A DNA stretch of 64,000 bases from Atopobiaceae bacterium (lineage in GTDB: Bacteria > Actinomycetota > Coriobacteriia > Coriobacteriales > Atopobiaceae). The notes under the pieces were generated by a model. It had not been told where the DNA came from, searched no databases, and saw only the letters and a list, made by a program, of their open reading frames with translations. This document shows, piece after piece, positions 27,101-38,534 of this stretch (the first letter of the stretch is position 1; each line of letters starts with the position of its first letter). The DNA is taken from positions 2,132,902-2,196,901 of the forward strand of contig JAKVOB010000001.1 in NCBI GenBank assembly GCA_022483015.1. The letters run 5' to 3'. The position numbers and the translations under genes are program-made.

Positions 27101-28000
27101 ACTGGCGGTGGCCGCCGTGCTCGCGGCCTCGGCCGCCGTCTGGGCGGACGTCTTGGCGGCCTCGTCGGTGGCGGCAGCCTCCGTGGCGGCGTCGGTCGTC
27201 GCGGTGTCGGTCGTGGGGGCGTCGGTCGTGGGGGCGTCGGTCGTGGGGGCGTCGGTCGTCGCGGCGTCGGCGGCAGTGTCCTTCTCGGCAGTGGTGGTCG
27301 TCGTGTCGGAGGTGGCCTCCGCCTCGGCCAGGGGCTCTATCGCCGTGGTCGGGCTCGTGGCAGCCGTGAGGTCCGACGCCGTGCCGATCTGCTCGTCCAT
27401 GACCTGGTAGAGATAGTTGGGTTGGGCGCCGGCTACGACGTCAGACTCCTCGAGCTCGGCGGTGGCGGCCTCGACGCTGCTCGTGGGGGCGACGTCGACC
27501 AGGAGGTAGCCGCTCGAGATGTCGTCGGCGGTCACGGTCTTGGTCGTGACGCCGTCCATGGTGGCGAGCATGGCGTTGACCTGGTCGACCGTGACGCCAT
27601 CGGCCAGGCTGACCAGGGCCTTGCCGGCCTCGAACGAGGTGCCGGAACCCGCTGCCTCGTCTGCCGCCTGGGCGTCGTCGACGCGCTGCTGGTAGTCCTC
27701 GTCGACGACCGTGGCGGCCGCGTCGGCATCGTCGTCGACCCCCACGACGTTGCCGTCACCCGTGCCGTCGTCCACGATCACGGGCGCGGAGTCGCCCGTC
27801 GAGGCGGCCTCGGACGACTGGTCGGCCGCCTCGGTGGAGTCGTCAGTGGCGGCCTGCTCGGTGGTGGCCTGCGTGGAGGCGGAGGTCGAGCCAGCGGTGG
27901 GACGTCCCATGAGCTGCCACGCTCCGACCACGACGACGCAGGCGACGACGACCAGCAGGGCGACGAGGAGGTTGCGGTTCTTGGGGCGTCGTTCCTTCAT
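24104..28000 (-). CDS. Cell-surface subtilisin-like protease with Ig-like and wall-binding-type repeats
   Basis: 1298 residues. A signal-anchor lies at about 10-30 (LLVALLVVVACVVVVGAW). A propeptide-like region at 115-220 ends SDVVAGAQPNYLYQ. A TTDAP repeat linker follows. The S8 domain has VAVIDTG (Asp near 352), GHGTHVAG (His near 384) and SGTSMASP (Ser near 565), so the triad is complete. Four BIG2-type Ig-like repeats span about 623-930. The last 365 residues are repeats of the GWVVSSAYGQGLQRYWVDG type with NDGR/L turns, resembling glucan- or choline-binding repeats. ATG 28000 has GGAGG upstream. It is probably an exported, envelope-attached protease acting on host or surface proteins. 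Confidence 0.93.
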   Translation of the reverse strand: MKERRPKNRNLLVALLVVVACVVVVGAWQLMGRPTAGSTSASTQATTEQAATDDSTEAADQSSEAASTGDSAPVIVDDGTGDGNVVGVDDDADAAATVVDEDYQQRVDDAQAADEAAGSGTSFEAGKALVSLADGVTVDQVNAMLATMDGVTTKTVTADDISSGYLLVDVAPTSSVEAATAELEESDVVAGAQPNYLYQVMDEQIGTASDLTAATSPTTAIEPLAEAEATSDTTTTTAEKDTAADAATTDAPTTDAPTTDAPTTDTATTDAATEAAATDEAAKTSAQTAAEAASTAATASATTGAEALEATVQAVTINDPYASRQWALSSTKVYQAWATSKANHQVAVAVIDTGALTTHEDLADNIVATYNSYPGGSDATDDYGHGTHVAGIVSAETNNGIGTSGTSYNADLVIVKASNSSGGFTSDSLVRAYQWLIANRSTYDIKVINMSLGGGGTPTSDQDLMKQIDAAEADGILTVCAAGNQAVSQGLYVPYEEWPGDYESVLSVINLQSGTPPTRSSSSNYNVAGTTKDSDCTKDVSAPGTSYYSTYYSSTSTYTYMSGTSMASPCVAGIAALLFAENDSLTPTQAMGTLEATATDLGEAGWDEEYGYGEVDADAAVQSSVIISGDDGVLLGSTLALGASTTKGTPTSWSWSSDDTAVASVGSTGVVTGSRAGTANITATATLSDGSTVSGTRSVTVIDASITGVSLVGKGSSTTYAVSSTPSGLAWSYSSSDPGVAAIGAASGVLTASTVGTVTITATSVAHPTVKLTKQVAVVDASISGAATVTKGGAASYSVTGASGHAWTWSVTSLGGTATIDSSTGRLVAGSTGKVKVTATSTENGSYALTKTVTVFTASVAGSSTVRAGSTTSLSVSATPSVGSWTWSTSDSSIATIDSSGTLTGVSYGTVTVTATLASDTSISITKKVNVLHKSGWSSEDGVVRYYNASGYRVSGCWVVTRTTSPLGGASGYQRYWIGKDGSLAVSRLVTTSEGAGYYAYATSNGYVVRGRYATGNKVYLADNDGRIPNVGWHVSSSYGQGLQRYWIDATTHACVEGYSTDGYGHYTTAAGYVLRGAATCSDGKMRLADNDGRITDGWLVTTAFGQGLQRYWVSGGAVATSRLIGPGAGDASGYYAYATSAGYVVRGTYATGSKVYIADNDGRLPNGGWVVSSAYGQGLQRYWVDGATHACIVGYSTAGWAHYTVPAGYVLRGTYATGNKVYIANNDGLVPSSGWVVSSAYGQGLQRYWVDGTTHACIVGYSTAGWAHYTMPAGYVLRGQYTTSGHTYRANNDGLIY
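24172..24567 (-). repeat. 198-bp tandem repeat inside the subtilase gene
   Basis: Two units of 198 bp (66 codons), 24172-24369 and 24370-24567, are nearly identical at DNA level over most of their length. A more diverged unit starts at 24568. They encode the C-terminal aromatic repeats. The near identity implies recent duplication and likely copy-number variation between strains. Confidence 0.8.
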
Positions 28001-28012
28001 GGGAGCCTCCAA

Positions 28013-28166
28013 GGGTCTGAGGTCGGTCTCGAACGGAGACGGTTTTCGCTCCTATAGTAGGCAACCTTCGCTTCAGGTACCTCGATGGTGACTGCGAACG
28101 GTAGGTGATGCCCCAGGAAGGCGGCGGGACCTTCCGGCAGGAGGGACCCCGGTCTCAGGCCCGGAC
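28013..28166. other. Intergenic region upstream of the subtilase gene
   Basis: About 150 bp between the permease end and the subtilase ribosome site. On the minus strand TACTATAGG near 28050 gives a weak -10 (TACTAT). Several short GC-rich palindromes near the permease stop could terminate transcription, none decisive. Confidence 0.3.
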
Positions 28167-31100
28167 CTAGTCGACCGACTTCAGGCTCTCCACCATGTCG
28201 ATGGCCTTGAGCTTGCGGCGCATCGCGAGCATCACGATCACGGCGAAGACGAGCGTGAGCACGAAGGCCACCACGTAGCTCGCCGGGTGGATGGTCCGCC
28301 CGAACATGATGCGGTCGACCTCGGCCGTCACCACCACGAAGCCCTCCATGGCGGTGCCCACGGGCATCCCTACCACGGCCCCCAGCAGGGTGAGCAGGAT
28401 CGTCTCGCGGAAGATGTAGGAGTTGACCTCGCGCGGCGTGAAGCCCAGCACCTTCAGGCTCGCGATCTCGCGGGAGCGCTCCTCCACGTTGATGTTGGTG
28501 AGGTCGAACAGGACGATGAAGGCGAGCGCCGCCGCCGAGACCACGAGCACCACCATCACGATGTCCATGCTCCTGAGCATCGTGCGGTAGGACTCTATCG
28601 TCTCGTCGATGTAGCTCACGGTGCTCACGCCGGACTCGTCATGGAGGTCGGACGTGATCTGGTCGCGCGCCGTGGCGTCGTCGGTCACCGAGGCATAGAC
28701 CGTGGTGTAGGCGGGTGCGGCCTCGCCCGTGGACGCGTAGGCGTCCTTGCCGAGGTAGAGCAGGTCACCCACGTAGTTCTCGGTCACGCCCGTCACCGTG
28801 AGCTCGTGGGCCTGGCCGGTGGCGTTGCCCACGTCGTCCTGGTCGAAGAGCTCGACCGTGTCTCCCACGCCCACCCCCAGCGTCGTGGCGAGCTTCTCCG
28901 AGAGGATCACCGACGAGTCGTCGAGCGTGATGGGGTCATGGGTGAGACGGTCCCGGAAGGTGACCATGCCCGTGAAGGCGTCGCAGTCCTGCGGGATGGT
29001 GACCTGCACCACCGTCGAGTCATGGGTGGCCGAGCCCAGCTGCTTGTTGAGCGACTGCGTGCGGGCGTGGCCGTCGACGTCGCCCGTCCCGTCGAGGTAC
29101 GTCACGACCGACTGGACGTCGTCCTCGCTCGCGTCGTCGTCCAGGCCGATGGTGCAGTCGTAGTGCGAGATCTGGCCGAACTGGTTGTCGATGATGTCGT
29201 TGATGGCGTCGCGCACGCCCAAGCCCGTGAGCAGCAGGGCCGTGCATCCCGCGATGCCGATCACGCACATGAGGAGGCGCCGCTTGTAGCGGAAGAGGTT
29301 GCGGAAGGTGACCTTCCAGGTGAACGACGTGCGCCGCCACAGGGGACCGATGCGCTCGAGCAGGATCCGCTTGCCTGCCTTGGGGGCCTTGGGCTGCATG
29401 AGGGCGGCCGGGGTCTCGCGCAGGGTCGCGACCACGGCGACCCAGGTGGCCAGCAGCGTGATGCCGACGCCCGCGGCGAGCGAGAGGCCACCGAGGACGG
29501 GGTCGATGCCCAGCGGGAAGGGCTGGCTCGGGACGTTGTAGATGATGCCGTAGGCGTTCATCACGACCATGGGCAGGACCTGCGACAGCACGAAGATGCC
29601 CACGATGCCGCCGACCACGCTCGCGACGGCGGCATAGACCAGGTACTTCGACGAGATGCGCGCGGTGGAGTAGCCGAGGGCCTTGTAGCAGCCGATCTGC
29701 GTGCGGTCGGACTCGACCATGCGGGTCATGGTGGTGAGCGCCACGAGCGCCGCCACGATGAAGAAGAACAGCGGGAAGATGGCCGCGATGTTGTCCATGC
29801 GCCTGGAGTCCGAGATGTACGACTCGGCCCCGTAGTTCTGCGTGCGGTCGAGGGTGTAGATGTCAGGCTGCGAGATGTCGTCGATCTGCGCCTGGGCGTC
29901 ATCGATCTTGGCCTGGGCGTCGGCCAGCTGCGCGTCGGCCTCGTCACGGCTGGCCTGCCACTCCGCGAGGCCGGAGTCGTAGTCGGCCTGCCCGCTCGCG
30001 AGCTGGTCCCAGCCGTCGTCGAGCTGGGCGCGGGAGGAGTCGAGCGTGGCCTGCGCCTCGTCGAGCTGGGCGGTGGCGCTGGAGCGCTGTGCGTCGAGCG
30101 TGGACTGCGCGGAGGAGACCTGGGCACGGCCGTCGTCGATGGTCGCCTGCGCGGAGGAGAGCTCCGACTCGGCCTCCGTGATGCCCGACGTCAGGCTGGC
30201 GATGCCCGAGTCGAGCTGCGAGATGCCGTCGGTGAGCTTCGTCTCGGCGGAGATGGCCTCCGTGACGTCCTCGAGCTGCTCCTTGGCCGCCTCGAGCTGG
30301 GCCTCGACGGCCGCATACTCGGGCGTCCCCTCCGTCAGCGTCGCGAGCTGTGCCTCGAGCTGCGAGATCGCCGCGTCCAGCTTGGCCTTGCTGGCATCGA
30401 GCGCGTCGAGCGTGCCGGCCTGCCCCACCAACGCGTCGAGCTGCGCCTGGTAGGTGTCGCGCTGGCCCTGCAGCTCCTGCCGCTTCTGCTCGAGGCCCGC
30501 CTTGTTGGAGTTCTCCTGGTCGTCGGCATCGTAGCTCGGCGTCGAGGAGTTCCAGGACGCGAGCTGGGCGTCGAGCGTGGTCTGTGCCTCGTCGAGCTGC
30601 TCGTTCTTCTCGTCGATCGTGGCCTGGCCGCTCGCCAGCTGGTCTGCGGCCTCGGTGCGCTTCTCGGCCAGCTGGGAGACGCCGTCCGCATAGGAGGCCT
30701 CGCCGTCCTCGAGGGTCGCCTTGCTGTCCGCGAGGGTCGCCGCCGCATCGTCGAGCTGGGACTTCGCGTCATCGAGCTGCGCGTCGGCATCGGCCTTCTC
30801 CGACTCGAAGCTCGCCTTCTGGTCGTCGAGCTGCGTCTGGGCGTCGGCCTTGAGCTCGTCCTGCCGCTCCTGCTTGATCTGCGGGAGCGCGGCCTCGATG
30901 TTGTCCTTGGTCGCGTCGACCTTGTCCTGGTAGGCATCGGACCAGGCGACCTCGTCCTGGGCGCCCGCCGCCTTGACGTAGACCTCGGTGTAGGGGCAGG
31001 CGTCGGAGAAGTTGTCGTCGGTCACGTAGAGGTACTGGCCCAGGAGGCCGCTGCCCAGGGTGGTCGATCCCATGCTCGTGGACGAGATGTAGTTGGACGA

Positions 31101-31694
31101 GCTCACGAAGCCGACCACGGTGTACTCGCGCACGTCGAGGACGTCCGTGAGGTCGGAGGCGCCGTAGAGCACCGTGACCGTGTCGCCGATGCCCACGGAG
31201 CTGTCGGTGACGCGGTCGGCCGAGAGCACGCACTCCCCCTTCGCGGTCGGGAGCCGCCCGCTCTTCAGGGTCACGCGGTTGAGGTAGGAGGAGTCGGACG
31301 ACTCGACCGAGAAGCCGTCGTCGCTCACGGTGGAGTCCGTGGCCGCGTCGGACGGCAGCGTGCTGATGCGCACGGCGTACTGCTCGCTGCCCAGGCTCGC
31401 CATGACGTCGGTGGAGCGGCCCGGCATGACGGCCTCGACGCCGTCGATGCCCGAGATGTCGTCCACCAGGTTGTCCGAGAAGCCCAGGGTGGAGACGAGG
31501 CGTATGTCGTAGAGGTTCGTGCCGTCGGTGAACTCGTCGCCGGCCGAGCGCATGTCGGGGCCGCACATGCGCAGGCCCGCATAGAAGCCGCAGCCCAGGG
31601 CCACGATGCCCGCGATGGCCAGGAAGCGGCCGAGCGAGTCCGTGATCGAGCGGCGGATCTCGGTGGAGAAGACGCTATGTGGACGGCGGCCCAT
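28167..31694 (-). CDS. FtsX-like ABC transporter permease with long extracytoplasmic coiled coil
   Basis: 1175 residues. One helix lies at the N-terminus (LGRFLAIAGIVALGCGFYAG). A large extracytoplasmic region follows, whose part at about 285-605 is an Ala/Gln/Asp-rich coiled coil (LDDAKSQLDDAAATLADSKA-type heptads). FtsX domain 1 has helices at about 645-790 (FFFIVAALVALTTMTRMVESDR). A second helix-periplasm-FtsX unit starts near 815 and ends with IASLKVLGFTPREVNSYIFRE and three helices. This is the 10-helix YhaP/MacB-like permease layout found with LolD-type ATPases. The substrate is unknown; envelope remodelling or peptide resistance are possibilities. It is translated 6 nt after its ATPase gene. 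Confidence 0.9.
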   Translation of the reverse strand: MGRRPHSVFSTEIRRSITDSLGRFLAIAGIVALGCGFYAGLRMCGPDMRSAGDEFTDGTNLYDIRLVSTLGFSDNLVDDISGIDGVEAVMPGRSTDVMASLGSEQYAVRISTLPSDAATDSTVSDDGFSVESSDSSYLNRVTLKSGRLPTAKGECVLSADRVTDSSVGIGDTVTVLYGASDLTDVLDVREYTVVGFVSSSNYISSTSMGSTTLGSGLLGQYLYVTDDNFSDACPYTEVYVKAAGAQDEVAWSDAYQDKVDATKDNIEAALPQIKQERQDELKADAQTQLDDQKASFESEKADADAQLDDAKSQLDDAAATLADSKATLEDGEASYADGVSQLAEKRTEAADQLASGQATIDEKNEQLDEAQTTLDAQLASWNSSTPSYDADDQENSNKAGLEQKRQELQGQRDTYQAQLDALVGQAGTLDALDASKAKLDAAISQLEAQLATLTEGTPEYAAVEAQLEAAKEQLEDVTEAISAETKLTDGISQLDSGIASLTSGITEAESELSSAQATIDDGRAQVSSAQSTLDAQRSSATAQLDEAQATLDSSRAQLDDGWDQLASGQADYDSGLAEWQASRDEADAQLADAQAKIDDAQAQIDDISQPDIYTLDRTQNYGAESYISDSRRMDNIAAIFPLFFFIVAALVALTTMTRMVESDRTQIGCYKALGYSTARISSKYLVYAAVASVVGGIVGIFVLSQVLPMVVMNAYGIIYNVPSQPFPLGIDPVLGGLSLAAGVGITLLATWVAVVATLRETPAALMQPKAPKAGKRILLERIGPLWRRTSFTWKVTFRNLFRYKRRLLMCVIGIAGCTALLLTGLGVRDAINDIIDNQFGQISHYDCTIGLDDDASEDDVQSVVTYLDGTGDVDGHARTQSLNKQLGSATHDSTVVQVTIPQDCDAFTGMVTFRDRLTHDPITLDDSSVILSEKLATTLGVGVGDTVELFDQDDVGNATGQAHELTVTGVTENYVGDLLYLGKDAYASTGEAAPAYTTVYASVTDDATARDQITSDLHDESGVSTVSYIDETIESYRTMLRSMDIVMVVLVVSAAALAFIVLFDLTNINVEERSREIASLKVLGFTPREVNSYIFRETILLTLLGAVVGMPVGTAMEGFVVVTAEVDRIMFGRTIHPASYVVAFVLTLVFAVIVMLAMRRKLKAIDMVESLKSVD

Positions 31695-31700
31695 CGGGCG

Positions 31701-32402
<702 letters not shown>

Positions 32403-32595
32403 GCCGCCCCCCAAGCCGTGACGCGTCGCCGCCCTGCGCGACGTCTGTCGGATGGAACCGTTGTCATGATTGTGCCCGTTCGCAAGGGCTTTCCCGACGA
32501 GAAGGCCGAGCGGGGCCGCGAATCCGCATGTGCTTCTCGACATTGGGCATAAACCGCACGTATGCAGACGGGCTCGACATGGGGGCGGACGCACG

Positions 32596-33177
32596 ATGGA
32601 CAGCAAGAGGCTCACCAGGAAGAAGGTCATGCATGCCGTGCTTGACGAGGTCGACGAGGACCTCGGCGACGAGCAGGCGATCCATGACCTTCTCGACAGC
32701 AGCATCGCGCACGACACCTCGAAGAGCGCGAGCAGCTCCTACGGGCTCGGCGAGCGCCTGGCCGACAAGGTGACGAGGTTCGCCGGCAGCTGGAAGTTCA
32801 TCATCTCGTTCACCGGGGTGCTCATCGCATGGATGGTCGTGAACACGGTGCTGGCCGCCAACGCCTTCGACGCGTTCCCGTTCATCCTGCTGAACCTCGT
32901 GCTGTCGTGCATCGCCGCGCTGCAGTCGCCGTTCATCATGATGAGCCAGAACCGCCAGGAGGAGAAGGACCGACTGCGCTCCGAGAACGACTACAAGGTG
33001 AACCTGAAAAGCGAGTTCGTCCTGCGTGACCTGCACAAGAAGATGGACCACGTCCTGGGCGAGCAGAAGAGGATCGAGCAGATGCTCGAGAACATGGGAG
33101 GCGACACGAGCGATGGCACCATTTCAGCTGCCGGGACTGCACCGGAAGGCGGCCAAGGGAACACCGACGAGGGCTGA
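32596..33177 (+). CDS. DUF1003 membrane protein
   Basis: 193 residues. The DUF1003 core is WKFIISFTGVLIAWMVVNTV, then FDAFPFILLNLVLSCIAALQ, then SPFIMMSQNRQEEKDRLRSE, giving two transmembrane helices with a conserved polar stretch. The C-terminus is a charged, probably coiled-coil segment (LRDLHKKMDHVLGEQKRIEQML). DUF1003 proteins are of unknown function; cyclic-nucleotide or Mg-related roles have not been shown. ATG 32596 has GGGGGCGG upstream. The 3' end overlaps the acylphosphatase gene. Confidence 0.88.
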   Translation: MDSKRLTRKKVMHAVLDEVDEDLGDEQAIHDLLDSSIAHDTSKSASSSYGLGERLADKVTRFAGSWKFIISFTGVLIAWMVVNTVLAANAFDAFPFILLNLVLSCIAALQSPFIMMSQNRQEEKDRLRSENDYKVNLKSEFVLRDLHKKMDHVLGEQKRIEQMLENMGGDTSDGTISAAGTAPEGGQGNTDEG

Positions 33178-33574
33178 GGACGACGTGGCCGCGGAGAAGG
33201 ACCGCGTGGCCGTGGAGAAGGACCGCGTGGCTGCGGACGCGGCGCAGGCTGCGGACGCGGCACAGGACGCGGACGACGCCTCCGGCGAGGGACACGTCCG
33301 CCGCATGCACCTGATCTACGGCGGCGACTGCCAGGGTGTCGGCTTCCGCTGGAACTCGCAGCGCGTGGCCGTGGGGCTCGGGCTCACCGGCTGGGTGCGC
33401 AACCTCGACGACGGCTCGACCGAGGTCGAGATCCAGGGGCCGGACGCCAAGATCGGGCAGTTCTACACCGGCGTCGCCAAGGAGTACCAGCGGTTCAACA
33501 TGTCCCCTGTCATCAAGGAGTCCGTCGAGGTGCGGCCCGTGTCGGGCGAGACCACCTACGACATCAGGTTCTAG
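33113..33574 (+). CDS. acyP: Acylphosphatase with an N-terminal charged extension
   Basis: Hydrolyses acyl phosphates. The acylphosphatase domain (last 90 residues) reads HLIYGGDCQGVGFRWNSQRV with the phosphate-binding Arg in GVGFR, then GLTGWVRNLDDGSTEVEIQG with the catalytic Asn in VRN. The reading from ATG 33113, with GGGAGG 10 nt upstream inside the DUF1003 gene, adds about 64 residues. These include two near-repeats of AEKDRVA and an Ala/Asp-rich stretch. If instead ATG 33306 is used the protein is about 89 residues, the normal family length. I favour 33113 weakly because the frame is open and a ribosome site exists. Confidence 0.82.
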   Translation: MAPFQLPGLHRKAAKGTPTRAEDDVAAEKDRVAVEKDRVAADAAQAADAAQDADDASGEGHVRRMHLIYGGDCQGVGFRWNSQRVAVGLGLTGWVRNLDDGSTEVEIQGPDAKIGQFYTGVAKEYQRFNMSPVIKESVEVRPVSGETTYDIRF

Positions 33575-33612
33575 CGGGCACCACAGGCAGTCGGCGACGT
33601 GCGGGCAAGCGA

Positions 33613-33646
33613 GGCGGCAGGCTCCCACATGCCGGAGCCTGCCGCC
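33613..33646. terminator. 13-bp perfect hairpin between convergent genes
   Basis: GGCGGCAGGCTCC (33613-33625) pairs with GGAGCCTGCCGCC (33634-33646) around an 8-nt loop, midway between the acylphosphatase and the ABC fusion gene ends. There is no T run; position suggests a bidirectional terminator. Confidence 0.65.
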
Positions 33647-33707
33647 CTGCCGCCGCGTCGCGTCACGGGCGTCCCGCTGCCCTGCCACCCCACCGCCCCA
33701 CGCCCTC

Positions 33708-37100
<3,393 letters not shown>

Positions 37101-37292
37101 CTTGGCTCCGGGTCCGTATGGGTGCGCCGGCATGGGAATGCCAGCAGGTTGCTTTTAGTATGGCTTCAACAATCTACCCGAGAAGGGCCCGCTTAGCCCT
37201 GCCCACACGGCATACATGGACTTGAAAGTCGAGACGGACGAGAGGGGCGGGGCAGGGTCAGGGCGGGGTCGGGGCGAGGCGGGACCGCGCCG
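37101..37292. other. Upstream region of the ABC fusion gene
   Basis: About 190 bp of GC-rich sequence. On the minus strand CATACT near 37158 could be the -10 of the ABC gene, with no convincing -35. Otherwise nothing is recognised before the repeat array. Confidence 0.3.
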
Positions 37293-37683
37293 GGGTCACC
37301 CGGGGCAGGCAATGCGGGACGGCACGCACGTTGCCTGGCGACAGTGACCCGCGGCGGCGACCCGGGGGCCCACCAGGGTCACCCGGGGCAGGCAACGCGG
37401 GGCGGCACGCACGTTGCCTGGCGACAGTGACCCGCGGCGGCGACCCGGGGGCCCGCTCAGGGTCACCCGGGGCAGGCAACGCGGGGCGGCACGCACGTTG
37501 CCTGGCGACAGTGACCCGCGACGGCGACCCGGGGCCCGCTCAGGGTCACCCGGGGCAGGCAACGCGGGGCGGCACGCACGTTGCCTGGCGACAGTGACCC
37601 GCGGCGGCGACCCGGGGGCCCACCAGGGTCACCCGGGGCAGGCAACGCGGGCCGGCACGCACGTTGCCTGGCGATAGTGACCC
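37293..37683. repeat. Array of five 58-bp palindromic repeats, 83-84 bp period
   Basis: Copies are at 37293-37350, 37376-37433, 37460-37517, 37543-37600 and 37626-37683, separated by near-identical 25-26-bp GC-rich linkers. Each copy starts GGGTCAC, carries CAGGCAAC (CAGGCAAT in copy 1) and GTTGCCTG as inner arms, and ends GTGACCC, so each folds into a two-step hairpin. It lies between two divergently transcribed genes. The linkers are not unique, so this is not a CRISPR. The core length and period equal those of the array near 20.5 kb. Confidence 0.9.
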
Positions 37684-37738
37684 GCGACGGCCGTCCGACC
37701 GCCCGCACCCGCGCCCCAGACCCCACCTGCACCCCTGC

Positions 37739-37744
37739 TATACT
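37739..37744 (+). promoter_or_regulatory. -10 box immediately upstream of the SipA-like gene
   Basis: TATACT at 37739-37744 ends 7 bp before the ATG at 37752. With normal spacing the transcript would start at or next to the A of ATG, so the mRNA is probably leaderless. No Shine-Dalgarno is present, which supports this. Confidence 0.6.
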
Positions 37745-37751
37745 CGCCCGT

Positions 37752-38357
37752 ATGAACACGTCGAGACACACATCGGGCAGGCATGCCAGCCACGCCGCGG
37801 GTCAGGTGCCCGTCACCGCGACCGACCCCGCCACGCCGCAGGCGCCCAACCGCCCAGAGCCCTCGCACCCGCTGCTCCGCGACATCGGGGCGCTCGTCAT
37901 CAAGGTCGCCGTCATCGCCGCCATGTTCGTGGCCCTGTTCACCTTCGTCTTCGGGTTCTTCCGCTACGACGACGTCTCGATGAAGCCGTCCGTCAAGGCA
38001 GGCGACGCCGTGCTCTACTACCGCCTCGACCGCGACTACATCGCCGAGGACGTCTGCGTCTTCACCTACCAGGACAAGCTCACCTGCGGACGCGTGGTGG
38101 CCGTGGCCGGCGACACCGTGGACATCCGCGACAACCAACTGCTGGTCAACGGCTCCTATCAGCAGGAGACCGACATCTACTCGGACACGACGCAGTTCGA
38201 GGGCGGCCCCGAGATGCCGCTCACCGTACCCGAGGGCTCCGTCTTCGTCCTGGGTGACAACCGCTCCACGGCCACCGACAGCCGCATCATCGGCTGCATC
38301 TCGACCGACGACACCCAGGGCACCGTGATCGCGGTCATCCGTCGACGGGGAATCTGA
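37752..38357 (+). CDS. Signal peptidase I-like protein lacking the catalytic lysine (SipA-like pilus factor)
   Basis: 201 residues. One membrane helix lies at about 50-75 (VIKVAVIAAMFVALFTFVFG). The S26 fold boxes follow: VSMKPSVKAGD with the serine present, then LTCGRVVAVAGDTVDIRDNQ, and VFVLGDNRSTATDSRIIG. In active type I enzymes the third box reads YxKRVxGxPGD. Here Gly stands where the general-base Lys should be, and there is no His as in the ER type. Streptococcus pyogenes SipA, needed for FctA pilus assembly, has the same Lys-to-Gly change. The gene leads the pilus locus, so a pilus-assembly or chaperone role is likely rather than general secretion. Start ATG 37752 is set by the leaderless promoter. 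Confidence 0.85.
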   Translation: MNTSRHTSGRHASHAAGQVPVTATDPATPQAPNRPEPSHPLLRDIGALVIKVAVIAAMFVALFTFVFGFFRYDDVSMKPSVKAGDAVLYYRLDRDYIAEDVCVFTYQDKLTCGRVVAVAGDTVDIRDNQLLVNGSYQQETDIYSDTTQFEGGPEMPLTVPEGSVFVLGDNRSTATDSRIIGCISTDDTQGTVIAVIRRRGI

Positions 38358-38534
38358 CCCCGGACGCATCCACTGAGAGGCACCCGTCAGCGCCTCAGAC
38401 TGTTTTGGATACCGCACACCGATGAGCTCACGATAAAACCCCGGAATTGTGGCCTTATAGATACCAAAGGGTAGAATCTTGTTGCTAGGAAGCCGTCATT
38501 TCACGAGGGAGCGACCGAAGGCCACCGATATACC
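38358..38534 (+). promoter_or_regulatory. Terminator-promoter interval before the adhesin gene
   Basis: CTGAGAGGC (near 38372) and GCGCCTCAG (near 38391) form an imperfect stem followed by ACTGTTTTGG, a plausible weak terminator. Downstream, TTGTGG near 38446 and TAGAAT near 38472 (19-bp spacing) could be a promoter; the adhesin ATG lies about 60 nt further on. The sequence here is less GC-rich than the genes. GAAGG lies 13 nt before the ATG. Confidence 0.35.

Noticed and set aside
37293-37683. Possible CRISPR array (regular direct repeats with about 25-bp spacers).
   Set aside because: The linkers are nearly identical to each other, the repeats are 58 bp and strongly palindromic, and no cas gene is present.
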